Positions 10,161 to 19,444 of a DNA stretch of 64,000 bases are shown here, in pieces. The translations under genes were made by a program, and so were the position numbers. A model generated the notes under the pieces. It had not been told where the DNA came from, ran no database searches, and saw nothing but the letters and a program-made list of their open reading frames with translations. Source of the DNA: an uncultured Synechococcus sp. (GTDB lineage: Bacteria; Cyanobacteriota; Cyanobacteriia; PCC-6307; Cyanobiaceae); assembly GCA_913049535.1 (NCBI GenBank), contig CAJWYF010000002.1, forward strand, positions 1-64,000. The letters run 5' to 3'. Position 1 is the first letter of the stretch; each line of letters opens with the position of its first letter.

Positions 10161-11156
10161 TCAGCGGAACATTGAGCTGACGGAGCTTTCCTCGTGGATG
10201 CGCCAGATGGCCTCGCCCAGCATGTTGGCCACCGACAGGGTCTTCAGCTGAGGGAAGCGCAGCTCCTCCGCCACCGGGATGCTGTTGGTGACCAGCACTT
10301 CTTCAAACAGCCCAGGCTCCGAGAGACGTTCCACGGCCGGTGGTGAGAACACGGCGTGGGTGGCGCAGGCGATCACCCGCTCGGCACCCTGCTGGCGCAG
10401 CAGCTTGGCCCCTTTGGAAATCGTGCCGCCGGTATCGATCATGTCGTCGACGACGATGGCGGTCTTGCCCGCCACATCACCGATCACCGTCAGGCTTTCA
10501 GCGACGTTGTGGGCAGAACGACGCTTGTCGATGATGGCCAGCGGTGCATCATCCATGCGCTTGGCGAAGGCCCTGGCGCGCGCGACGCCGCCCACATCTG
10601 GTGAGACTACGACCACTTCGCCGAGATCACGGGTGGCCAGGTAATCCACCAGGACCGGCGCTCCATAGATGTGATCGCAGGGAATATCGAAATAGCCCTG
10701 GATCTGAGCCGAGTGCAGGTCCATGGCCAGCACACGGCTGACACCGGATTGCACCAGCAAGTTGGCCACCAGCTTGGCGGTGATGGATTCCCGCCCCGCT
10801 GTCTTGCGGTCAGCGCGGGCATAGCCGTAGTACGGCACCACCGCAGTGATCTGACGGGCGGAGGCGCGGCGGCAGGCGTCCACCATGATCAGCAGCTCCA
10901 TCAGGTGATCGTTCACCGGAGCGCAGGTGGGTTGCACCAGAAAGACATCACAGCCACGGATGGATTCCTGGATCTGGATGTAAAGCTCACCGTCGGCAAA
11001 GCGCTTGCTGACGCGGGGACCGTCAGAAATGCCCAGATAGCCGGCGATCTCACGGGCCAGTGCGGGGTTGGCACTGCCGCTGAACAGCCGCAGCCTGGAG
11101 CCATCGCCCGGGTTGCCGATTTGCAGGGCGCGTTCGGTGGCCACGAAACTGGTCAC
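10161..11156 (-). CDS. prs: Ribose-phosphate pyrophosphokinase
   Basis: RLFSGSANPALAREIAGYLG, DLHSAQIQGYFDIPCDHIYG, VVDDMIDTGGTI PRPP motif. Confidence 0.97.
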   Translation of the reverse strand: MTSFVATERALQIGNPGDGSRLRLFSGSANPALAREIAGYLGISDGPRVSKRFADGELYIQIQESIRGCDVFLVQPTCAPVNDHLMELLIMVDACRRASARQITAVVPYYGYARADRKTAGRESITAKLVANLLVQSGVSRVLAMDLHSAQIQGYFDIPCDHIYGAPVLVDYLATRDLGEVVVVSPDVGGVARARAFAKRMDDAPLAIIDKRRSAHNVAESLTVIGDVAGKTAIVVDDMIDTGGTISKGAKLLRQQGAERVIACATHAVFSPPAVERLSEPGLFEEVLVTNSIPVAEELRFPQLKTLSVANMLGEAIWRIHEESSVSSMFR

Positions 11157-11196
11157 GGCAGTCTGGCGCTGAGTCTCAGACTTCGATGGTAGAAGC

Positions 11197-11697
11197 GTGC
11201 CTGCAACCTTGACCGCAATCGAACGGCTGTTGTTTTGCTCTCCGTGGGGCAGTGGGGTGATCGAGCCTCTTTCAGAAGCTCTGGCACAGCTTGATCCCGG
11301 TCAGCAGCGACTGCTGGGGCCTGGAGCGATGGAACCCCAGCTGCAACCCGCTGGCGAGCGACAGCTGCTGCTCCGTGATGACCAGGAACTGGTGGTGTGG
11401 GCACCGTTGCTGGCGGCCTGGCGCGTGCCGGCGTTGCTGGTGCTGCCTGATGCGGCGCGCATGGGGGTTGATGCCGCCCTGCATGCGGCGCTGCTGGAGC
11501 AACAGGGGGTTCCCCTGTTGGGTCTGCTGCAGGTGGGAGGGGACTGGGATGCGCCGCAGCGCCGGGCTGATGCACTCCCCTGGCTTGGGCACTGGGACCC
11601 GAGCGAGCCGCAGGAACTGGCTGCCTTTAGCTCTCTCATCCAGCAGCGCTTCCAGGTGCTGGATCCAGCTCAGGGCGCGGCCACACTCCAGTCCTGA
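11197..11697 (+). CDS. Conserved hypothetical protein
   Basis: 166-aa ORF in a gap between prs and the LCP gene; 3' end overlaps the LCP gene convergently. Confidence 0.6.
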   Translation: MPATLTAIERLLFCSPWGSGVIEPLSEALAQLDPGQQRLLGPGAMEPQLQPAGERQLLLRDDQELVVWAPLLAAWRVPALLVLPDAARMGVDAALHAALLEQQGVPLLGLLQVGGDWDAPQRRADALPWLGHWDPSEPQELAAFSSLIQQRFQVLDPAQGAATLQS

Positions 11698-12863
11698 CCG
11701 AGCAGCACCACAATCGCCGCTGCAGGTGGTGTCGGGCCCTGGTCCAGCTCGCCAACCCCCAGCAGTCTGCGGACCTCCACGGCCTCCTCGCGATTGCTGC
11801 TGTAGCGAATCACCGTTGCGCCAATGGCAGCCTCAAGGGGCTGTAGTGCCTCCTGCACTGGCTGCCCGCCCCGCTGCAGCGTTGCGACGGCGCTGGTTGT
11901 GGCGCCCGGGTCGGACCCCATCACACTGACCAGGGTGTCGTCGCTGCCAGGGGCCCGCTCCTGCTGCCAGTCCTGCAGCACCACCGCTGCCTCGGCGCGG
12001 TCAAGCCGCAGCGCATCACCCTCGCGACGTAGCGGCAGCCGGCTGATGCGCATCCGCTCCGGCTCCTGCAGACCGGCGGCAAGCAGGCTGAGCATCTCCC
12101 CTTGCGAGAGGTTGCTTGTGCTGTTCTGACTCAGTTGCTGCAGCACATCAGGCAGGGCCGGCACCACGGTGGGATCGGCCAGGCGCTGGGCCACCGGCAT
12201 CAGCAGCTGTTCCTGCCGCAGCCTCCGGCGACCCTCAGGCTCCAGGCCGCGATACCGCAGCAGCTGGCTGCTCTGCTCGCCGTTGAGCCATTGCTGGCCT
12301 GGTTGCAGGTTGATGCTCAAGCCTCCGGCCCGGTCGCGGTAGCGGATCGGCTCGCGCAGCAGCACCGGCACCCCACCCAGGCCATCGATGGCCTGCTCCA
12401 GGCTGGAGAGCGAGACCAGCAGGTAGCGATCGGGCCTTAAGGGATCGCCATCGCCGCCGAGCAGCTGGGCGATCACATCGGTGGTGAGGGCCACCCCCCC
12501 CATGCCGTACAGCGCGCTCAGGGGTTTGAGCTGCTGACCAGGCAGCAGCACCTGGAGCTCCGCTGGTATCTGCAGCAGTTCGATGCCTCCTTCGGGATGC
12601 ACCCTGGCCAGCAGCATCAGTTGCACCTCGCCCTGGGCGGGTGCCGTCACCTCGGCTTGGTCCAAGCCCAGCAGCAGAACGGTCTGGGGTCCGCCGGGGG
12701 GTTCGGCCAGGCGGCTGATGGCCGGCCGTGTGTCATCGAGGGACACCGTGCGGCGCGGCACCAGCAGGTCACCAAGCCACATGCCCCCCAGCAGACCGGT
12801 GAAGGCCACGGCCAGCCGCCAGATGATGCGGGTACGGCGGCGGATGACGGCCCAGGCCCCCAT
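11670..12863 (-). CDS. LytR-CpsA-Psr (LCP) family protein with LytR C-terminal domain
   Basis: N-terminal TM, LCP-like core (YRDRAGGLSINLQPGQQWLNGEQ), C-terminal LytR_C-like VSVMGSDPGATTSAVATLQRGG. Confidence 0.8.
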   Translation of the reverse strand: MGAWAVIRRRTRIIWRLAVAFTGLLGGMWLGDLLVPRRTVSLDDTRPAISRLAEPPGGPQTVLLLGLDQAEVTAPAQGEVQLMLLARVHPEGGIELLQIPAELQVLLPGQQLKPLSALYGMGGVALTTDVIAQLLGGDGDPLRPDRYLLVSLSSLEQAIDGLGGVPVLLREPIRYRDRAGGLSINLQPGQQWLNGEQSSQLLRYRGLEPEGRRRLRQEQLLMPVAQRLADPTVVPALPDVLQQLSQNSTSNLSQGEMLSLLAAGLQEPERMRISRLPLRREGDALRLDRAEAAVVLQDWQQERAPGSDDTLVSVMGSDPGATTSAVATLQRGGQPVQEALQPLEAAIGATVIRYSSNREEAVEVRRLLGVGELDQGPTPPAAAIVVLLGQDWSVAAP

Positions 12864-12931
12864 GAGGTGCGGCTGCGGAGTGCCCGATAGTTTGGAACCT
12901 GCCGTGGCCGCTGTCTGTGACCCTTGCCCCC

Positions 12932-14110
12932 CATGAGCGGGCCCGCCCCATGGCCAGGGGCACGGTGAGACCGGCCCGGGACCTCTGCAGTGACTGCGGC
13001 CTCTGTGACAGTCGCTGGGTGGCTTACGTGCGCCAGGCCTGCGCCTTCATCACCCAGCAGTTCGAGGCGATCGAAACCAAAGCCCACGGGCGCAGCCGCG
13101 ACCTGGACAACGACGACGAGTTGTACTTCGGGGTGTTCCAGCGCATGGTCTGCGCGCAGCTGGCGCCGCCGCTCGATGGTGCTCAGTGGACCGGGATTGT
13201 CAGCACCCTTGGCGTCAGGGCCCTCGAAACAGGCTTGGTCGATGCGGTGCTCTGCGTTCAGCAGAGTCCGGAGGACCGCTTCACGCCCGTGCCTGTGCTG
13301 GCCCGTACGCCGGAGGAGGTGCTGGCGGCGCGGGTGAACAAACCCACCCTCTCCAACAATCTCTCGGTGCTGGAGCAGATCCCCGGCAGCGGCATCGAGC
13401 GGCTGCTTGCCATTGGTGTGGGCTGTCAGACCCAGGCGCTGCGGGCGGTGCAAGACAGCCTCGGTCTCAAGGAGCTCTATGTGCTCGGCATGCCCTGTGT
13501 GGACAACGTCAGCCGCGAAGGTCTGCAGACGTTTCTGGAGAGCACCAGCCGCTCGCCCCAGACGGTGGTCCACTACGAGTTCATGCAGGACTTCCGGATC
13601 CACTTCCGCCACAGCGATGGCAGCACCGAAACGGTCCCGTTTTTTGGGCTGGATACGCCCAAGCTCAAGGACGTCTTTGCCCCCAGCTGCCTCAGCTGTT
13701 TTGACTACGTCAATGCCTCGGCTGATCTGGTGGTGGGCTACATGGGTGCCCCGTACCAGTGGCAGTGGCTGGTGGTCCGCAATGACCGCGGCCAGGCCCT
13801 GCTGGACCTAGTGGAGGCTGAATTGATCACCCAGCCGGTGATGAGTTCAGGCCAGCGCGCCCAGGCGGTGCAGCAGGGCATTGATGCCTATGACAAGGCC
13901 TTGCGCTTGCCCCGCTGGCTGGCTGAGTTGGTGGGCCTGGTGGTGAACCGGGTCGGTCCCAAGGGATTGGAGTACGCCCGGTTCTCGATTGATTCCCACT
14001 TCACCCGTAACGTGACCTGGCTGCGGCGCCATCACCCCGACAAGGTGGCGGCCCATGTGCCTGCCTTTGCCAGCAAGATCGTGAGCCGATATCGCCTGCC
14101 CAAGCCATGA
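12932..14110 (+). CDS. bciB: Coenzyme F420 hydrogenase beta-subunit family; probable ferredoxin-dependent divinyl chlorophyllide 8-vinyl reductase (BciB type)
   Basis: CSDCGLCDSRW Fe-S cluster motif, GVGCQTQALRAVQ, CLSCFDYVNASADLVVGYMGAP. Confidence 0.82.
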   Translation, partial: HERARPMARGTVRPARDLCSDCGLCDSRWVAYVRQACAFITQQFEAIETKAHGRSRDLDNDDELYFGVFQRMVCAQLAPPLDGAQWTGIVSTLGVRALETGLVDAVLCVQQSPEDRFTPVPVLARTPEEVLAARVNKPTLSNNLSVLEQIPGSGIERLLAIGVGCQTQALRAVQDSLGLKELYVLGMPCVDNVSREGLQTFLESTSRSPQTVVHYEFMQDFRIHFRHSDGSTETVPFFGLDTPKLKDVFAPSCLSCFDYVNASADLVVGYMGAPYQWQWLVVRNDRGQALLDLVEAELITQPVMSSGQRAQAVQQGIDAYDKALRLPRWLAELVGLVVNRVGPKGLEYARFSIDSHFTRNVTWLRRHHPDKVAAHVPAFASKIVSRYRLPKP

Positions 14111-15504
14111 CCGCCCTGCGCGAGCTGCTGGGGGGCGACCGTCAGGTCGGCGTGCTGCTGCACCTCACCGCCCTGCCCGGCGGCACCATGGGAAGCGCTG
14201 CGTATCAGTGGTCTGAGCTGTTGGCCCGCCATCGCGTTGGGGTCTGGCAGGTTCTGCCTCTGGCTCCAACGGACGGCACTGGATCCCCCTACAGCTCCCC
14301 CAGCAGCTTTGCGCTCAACCCGGCGCTCGCTGACCCGGATGATCCGCTGCCGGCCTGGAGTCCAGGCAGCTTCCGCGCTTATCAGCAGTGGTGCCGGCGC
14401 GAGTCGCTGTGGCTCCAGGATCACTGCCGTTTCACAGTGCTGCGGCGCCGTTTTGATCAATCCCCCTGGTGGGAGTGGCCCCAGGCCATGGCCCGCCGCC
14501 AGCCGGCAGCCATGCGTGCGTTGGATCGCGAGGCGGCAGCGGAGTTGCGCCAGGAGGCCCAGCGGCAGTGGTGGTTGCAGCAGCAATGGCTGAGGTTGCG
14601 TGCCCATGCCAACGGTCTTGGCGTTCAGCTGCTGGGCGATCTGCCCTTCTATGGCGCCCATGACAGCGCTGATGTCTGGAGCCGTCCCGGGCTCTTCAGT
14701 CTGCGCCGTGATGGCAGCCTGGAACATCAAAGCGGGGTGCCGCCGGATTACTTCTCCGCAACAGGCCAGTTGTGGTCCACGCCGGTCTATCGCTGGAGGC
14801 GTCACCGCCTCAACGGCTACCGCTGGTGGCTCAAGCGCCTGGAACGTCAACTGGAACTGTTTGATTTGCTGCGCATCGATCACTTCCGTGCTCTGGCTGG
14901 TTACTGGAGTGTTCCCGGTGGGGATGACACCGCCATGAACGGCCGATGGTTGCCCTCACCGGGGCGGGCCATCCTGCAAGCGCTCAAAAGGCGATGCGGC
15001 GGACGCCTTCCGCTGGTGGCAGAAGACCTTGGCGTCATCACCCCGGATGTGGAGCAATTGCGCGATGGCTTGCAGCTGCCCGGGATGAAGGTGTTGCAGT
15101 TCGCTTTTGATGGCAACGCCGATAACCCCTATCTGCCCCATAACTTCAACGGCACCTCATGGGTGGCCTACACCGGCACCCATGACAACGCCACGGCCAT
15201 CGGCTGGTGGAATGCCCAACCGCAGAGCAGCCGCGAGCAGATGGAAGCCGTGCTTGGCCATCCCGTGCAGGCACCGGGCTGGGAGCTGTTGCGGCTGGCT
15301 CTTGCCTCCACGGCTGATCTGGCCGTGGTGCCGCTGCAGGATCTGATGAGCCTTGATGATGCAGCCCGCTTCAATACCCCTGGCACCTCCAGCGGCAACT
15401 GGTGCTGGCGATTGCACGATTCGATCGACTCACTTGAGGGACATCTAGCGGGGCTGCAGCAGCTGTCAGCCACGTATCACCGCGGTTCGGCTTCTGCAGG
15501 CTGA
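14107..15504 (+). CDS. malQ: 4-alpha-glucanotransferase (amylomaltase)
   Basis: LLHLTALPGG, SPYSSPSSFALNP, LRIDHFRALAGYWSVP, LVAEDLGVITPDVEQLRD, THDNATAIGWW; ATGA overlap with the upstream gene. Confidence 0.95.
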   Translation: MTALRELLGGDRQVGVLLHLTALPGGTMGSAAYQWSELLARHRVGVWQVLPLAPTDGTGSPYSSPSSFALNPALADPDDPLPAWSPGSFRAYQQWCRRESLWLQDHCRFTVLRRRFDQSPWWEWPQAMARRQPAAMRALDREAAAELRQEAQRQWWLQQQWLRLRAHANGLGVQLLGDLPFYGAHDSADVWSRPGLFSLRRDGSLEHQSGVPPDYFSATGQLWSTPVYRWRRHRLNGYRWWLKRLERQLELFDLLRIDHFRALAGYWSVPGGDDTAMNGRWLPSPGRAILQALKRRCGGRLPLVAEDLGVITPDVEQLRDGLQLPGMKVLQFAFDGNADNPYLPHNFNGTSWVAYTGTHDNATAIGWWNAQPQSSREQMEAVLGHPVQAPGWELLRLALASTADLAVVPLQDLMSLDDAARFNTPGTSSGNWCWRLHDSIDSLEGHLAGLQQLSATYHRGSASAG

Positions 15505-16325
15505 TCGTTCGCTGCAGGCCAGAGCGGTAAGGCATAGCGGTTGGGGGCATCAGCCAGGGGCTGGATCGGCTCACCGTTCCAGGTGATGCTCACGCCGGCG
15601 CTGTCGCCCTCCTCGGGCAGCTTCAGCTCCAAGGTGCCGGTGCTGGGAGGGGTGCTTGCTTCGCTGTCACTGCGTTGGAGCCTCTCCTGCAATGGCGGTT
15701 GCGGCTCATCGAGCGGCAGCAGATCCGGGTGGAGTTGCAGCAAACGCCCATTGGCGCCCAGGTCGTCAACGCCGGCCTCAGTGCTGGCTGGTGCTGTGGT
15801 GCGGGCAGCCGGAGGGATCGGCTGCAGGCTGGTGATCCGTGCCAGCAGCATTTGGCGGTGATGCAGGTTCAATCCATAAAGCAGACCACCGATCAGCAGG
15901 GCGTAGGCGATCGTGCCCTGCCAGGTGCTGAACAGTTCGATCGAACTGAGGGTGAACCGCGCCACGGGGCCGTCACGGCGACGTCTGCCGCCATCACGCT
16001 CGGGCAGGGCCTCACTCAGAGCACTGTTGAGTTCAACGCCATCGAGATCAAGGCGATCGGCCAGTTTCTGGATGATCGTGCCAAGAAAGGCCGGCTCAGG
16101 CAGGCGTTCACCCCACCCCTTCTCCAGGGCTTCAATCACCGGTGTGCTGACGCGTGTGTCCAGCGCCAACTGGCGCATCGTCAGTCCTTTCTGCTCTCGG
16201 CGCTGCTGCAGTTGCCTGCCGATGAGCTCCAGTGGTTCCCCTGGCTCCTGCTGGCCTGCACCGGAACCACGACGGCGACCGAGGCGCTGACGCAGGGCTG
16301 AAAGCGGGGCCTGGAACCGGGCCAT
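15477..16325 (-). CDS. Helix-turn-helix (Xre/RodZ-like) membrane-anchored protein
   Basis: ELIGRQLQQRREQKGLTMRQLALDTRVSTPVIEALEKG HTH, then a single TM and periplasmic tail. ATG at 16325 preferred over the listed 16460 start. Confidence 0.78.
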   Translation of the reverse strand: MARFQAPLSALRQRLGRRRGSGAGQQEPGEPLELIGRQLQQRREQKGLTMRQLALDTRVSTPVIEALEKGWGERLPEPAFLGTIIQKLADRLDLDGVELNSALSEALPERDGGRRRRDGPVARFTLSSIELFSTWQGTIAYALLIGGLLYGLNLHHRQMLLARITSLQPIPPAARTTAPASTEAGVDDLGANGRLLQLHPDLLPLDEPQPPLQERLQRSDSEASTPPSTGTLELKLPEEGDSAGVSITWNGEPIQPLADAPNRYALPLWPAANDQPAEAEPR

Positions 16326-16356
16326 GGACTGCGGAGACAGGAGCGTTCTTCTGGTT

Positions 16357-17097
16357 TTAGCGCCTTGTAGCGGTAATGAAGCGCTGCAGCGCCGCCTCTT
16401 CCTCTGGGTGCAGCCAGCGCCACTGACCGGCCCTGAGCTCATGGAGAACCACCGGACCAATGGCCAAGCGGAGCAGGTCCTGCACCGGATGCCCCAGAAG
16501 ATCGGCGGTGCGACGGATCTGGCGGTTGCGCCCCTCCTGCAGGGTCAGCTCCAGCAGGCAGCGTTCCGGCTCCTGCTTGAGGCGCTTGAGGGCCACCGGC
16601 CGCGACGGCTGGCCATCGAGCGGGACGCCATCGCTCCAGCGTTGCAGCACAGCGTCGGTGGGGGCACCGCTGACCCAGACCCGATAGCGCTTGGGGTGGT
16701 CGTAGCGCGGATGGGTCAGGGCCAGGGTGAGTGCGCCGTCATTGCTCAGCAGCAGGGCGCCGCGGCTATCGGCATCGAGGCGGCCGACGGGATGGAGCCC
16801 TGTGCCATGGGCCAGGTGCGGCGGCAGCAGATCGAGCACGGTGCGGCGGCCCTGGGGGTCAGAGCAGGTGGAATGCACGCCTCGGGGTTTGTGCAGCAAC
16901 AGGGCCAGGCGTTGCTGGGGCGGAGGCAGGGGGCGACCGTCCACCCGGATCTCATCGCAGAGCGGATCGGCCTGATCGCCAAGGCATGCCGGGCTGCCAT
17001 TGAGCAGCACCCGCTGTTGGCGAATCAGTGCTTCCGCGCCACGGCGGGAGCAGACCCCCGCCTGGGCCAAGAGTTTCTGCAGCCGCTCAGGGCTCAT
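16357..17097 (-). CDS. Pseudouridine synthase (RsuA/RluB family)
   Basis: S4-like N-terminus ERLQKLLAQAGVCSRRGAEALI, catalytic GLHPVGRLDADSRGALLLSNDG. Confidence 0.94.
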   Translation of the reverse strand: MSPERLQKLLAQAGVCSRRGAEALIRQQRVLLNGSPACLGDQADPLCDEIRVDGRPLPPPQQRLALLLHKPRGVHSTCSDPQGRRTVLDLLPPHLAHGTGLHPVGRLDADSRGALLLSNDGALTLALTHPRYDHPKRYRVWVSGAPTDAVLQRWSDGVPLDGQPSRPVALKRLKQEPERCLLELTLQEGRNRQIRRTADLLGHPVQDLLRLAIGPVVLHELRAGQWRWLHPEEEAALQRFITATRR

Positions 17098-18191
17098 GGC
17101 TGGGAGCTGGGCAGCGACAGCTGCACTTCTGCGCCGCCTCCTTTGTGATTGCGGGCCCGGATGTGACCGCCATGGGCATGGGCAATCTGCTGAACGATGG
17201 CCAGCCCCAGGCCGCTGCCAACGCGCTGGACCCGTGAGCGGGATGGGTCGCCGCGGTAGAAGCGATCAAACATGTGCTGCAGATCCTCCCCGCTGAAGCC
17301 AGCGCCGCTGTCCCGCACATCCACGCGCTCCCAGCGACCTTCCCTTGTCAAGTGAATCTCGATGGTGGTGGCGTCGGGGCTGTAGCGCAGGGCGTTGTCC
17401 AGCAGATTCAGCAAGGCCCGATGCAACCGCGAGCGATTGCCCCGCACAGGATGGGCCCCGGAGCTTTCCAGCACCAGTTCAACCTGGCGGCGTTCCGCCA
17501 ATGGCGCCAGGCTCTGCCAGGCCTGACTGACCAGATCGCGGATCTCCACCAGGTCCATGCCAGCGGTGTTGGGCTGGGCGGCGGCCGTCTCCAGCCGGCT
17601 GAGCTCCAGGAGGTCAGAGACCAGTTGTTGCAGCCGGGTCAGCTCCCGCTGCAGACGCTCCACCTGCACCGCCTGCTTGGCGCTGGGATTGATGGCCAGT
17701 GATTCGGTCACCAGGGACAGCGCCGTGAGCGGGGTGCGCAGTTCATGGGCGACGTCACTCACCCAGCGTTCCTGCTGTTGCTGCTGCGCCTGCAGCGACT
17801 GGCGACTTTGGACAAAAACAGCAACCCAGCCATGGTCTCCAGCAAGGGCCACCGCTTCCAACGGCTCGCTGCGGATCGGCTCGGGGTTCAGTGGTGAGGG
17901 GCTCACCGTGCTGTTGGTCCACAGCACCCGCTGACGGCCGCCGCTGGAGCGCGCTTCACTGACGGCAGCTTCGAGCTGATGGCAGCGCACCACCTCCAGC
18001 AGGAAGCGGTTGGTGACCTCAGCGTCCTTGGCGATGGCCAACAGGCGTCGCGCCCGGCCATTGAGATGCTGCAGGCGGTTGTGGCGGTCCACCACCAGGA
18101 ACCCCTGGGATGAATCCTCAAGCCAGTGGAGCAGTTGTGATGTGCCGAACGCCGGCGTGCCGCGGCGCTGCCGCCATCGTTTGAACAGCAC
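17094..18191 (-). CDS. phoR: Sensor histidine kinase, PhoR/SphS-like
   Basis: PAS-like N-terminus, [23 protein letters not shown], HATPase DSGAGFSGEDLQHMFDRFYR; paired with the adjacent response regulator. Confidence 0.8.
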   Translation of the reverse strand: MLFKRWRQRRGTPAFGTSQLLHWLEDSSQGFLVVDRHNRLQHLNGRARRLLAIAKDAEVTNRFLLEVVRCHQLEAAVSEARSSGGRQRVLWTNSTVSPSPLNPEPIRSEPLEAVALAGDHGWVAVFVQSRQSLQAQQQQQERWVSDVAHELRTPLTALSLVTESLAINPSAKQAVQVERLQRELTRLQQLVSDLLELSRLETAAAQPNTAGMDLVEIRDLVSQAWQSLAPLAERRQVELVLESSGAHPVRGNRSRLHRALLNLLDNALRYSPDATTIEIHLTREGRWERVDVRDSGAGFSGEDLQHMFDRFYRGDPSRSRVQRVGSGLGLAIVQQIAHAHGGHIRARNHKGGGAEVQLSLPSSQP

Positions 18192-18199
18192 GGTGTGGT

Positions 18200-18973
18200 T
18201 TAGCCGAAACGGTACCCGAAGCCCCGCACAGTCAGGATGAAGGTGGGTGCGCTGGGGTTGGTTTCAAGCTTTTCACGCAACCAGCGGATGTGGACATCCA
18301 CGGTCTTGCTGTCGCCCATGAAGTCGATGCCCCAGACCCGTTCGAGCAGCTTGTCGCGGCTCCACACCCGCTTGGGGCTCTGCATGAAGACTTCAAGCAG
18401 GCGGTACTCCTTGGGTGAGAGGTTGACCTCCTGGCCACCGCGGGTCACCCGGCATTCCTCGGGATACAGCGTGATCTCGTCGTAGCGCAGCACCTCTTTG
18501 GCTCCGGTCTCGCCGTTGCGGGCGCTGCGGCGCAGCAGGGCGCGGCAGCGCGCCACCAGCTCGCGCATGCCGAAGGGCTTGATCAGGTAGTCATCCGCGC
18601 CGACCTCCAGTCCAACGACGCGGTCGGTTTCGCTGTCACGGGCACTGACAACGATGATGGGCGTGGAGAAACCGCGGCGACGCACGTAGCGGCAGACATC
18701 AAGACCGGACACACCCGGCAGCATCAGATCCAGCAGCACCAGATCGCAGGGCTGGTGCTCGGGAGATCCTTTGAATCTCTCCAGTGCACCGTTGCCGGAG
18801 CTGACCGCATCGACGATGAATCCCTCGATGCCCAGCGCCTCGGAGATTGTCTCCCGGATGGTGTCATCGTCCTCAACCACAAGCAGGCGGGCGGGGGGCG
18901 CCTGGGGGGGCGGGCTGACAGCCACGGGAACAAGTCCAGTTGATGGAATCTTAATCGCGGCCCTGATCATCAC
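18200..18973 (-). CDS. phoB: OmpR/PhoB-family response regulator (PhoB/SphR-like)
   Basis: Receiver LLVVEDDDTIRETISEALGIEGF...LVLLDLMLPGVSG; winged-helix C-terminus TVDVHIRWLREKLETNPSAPTFILTVRGFGYRFG. Confidence 0.82.
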   Translation of the reverse strand: MMIRAAIKIPSTGLVPVAVSPPPQAPPARLLVVEDDDTIRETISEALGIEGFIVDAVSSGNGALERFKGSPEHQPCDLVLLDLMLPGVSGLDVCRYVRRRGFSTPIIVVSARDSETDRVVGLEVGADDYLIKPFGMRELVARCRALLRRSARNGETGAKEVLRYDEITLYPEECRVTRGGQEVNLSPKEYRLLEVFMQSPKRVWSRDKLLERVWGIDFMGDSKTVDVHIRWLREKLETNPSAPTFILTVRGFGYRFG

Positions 18974-19007
18974 GCCCTCAGGCCACAGGCGCTCTGCAGA
19001 TTTGGCT

Positions 19008-19418
19008 TTAGAAGAACTCGTCGAAATTGTCGAAATCGACAGCGCGGAACTTGCCCTGCTCCACCTGGGTCATCAACCGTTCCAGCTGCACCCACAGGGC
19101 GCCGCCGGTCAGCAGGGCCAGCAGCAGCGCCACCAGCAGCGCCGCGCCTGAGGCAAAGCCGAACACCTGCAGACTGCCGCCGATGAACAGGGTGATGCCC
19201 AAGATCGTGCCACTGAAGCTGATGTTGGTTTCGGCATTACCCAAAGGCAGCAGTGGCAACCGGTCCTGTTTCCAGCCATCAAGGCGAATCTCGATCAGCC
19301 GGGCGAAGGTGAGACCGCAGAGCACACCAATTGCCAAACCAACCCCTGCCACCAGATAGGGGGGCTGCTGCATGACCATGACGGGCAGATCCAGTTCATA
19401 CAGGGCGTCGTAATCCAC
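19008..19418 (-). CDS. Conserved cyanobacterial small membrane protein
   Basis: Three or so TM segments; ends KFRAVDFDNFDEFF. Confidence 0.68.
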   Translation of the reverse strand: MDYDALYELDLPVMVMQQPPYLVAGVGLAIGVLCGLTFARLIEIRLDGWKQDRLPLLPLGNAETNISFSGTILGITLFIGGSLQVFGFASGAALLVALLLALLTGGALWVQLERLMTQVEQGKFRAVDFDNFDEFF

Positions 19419-19444
19419 AGGCTCAGTCCAGCAAGGGCTGCACG

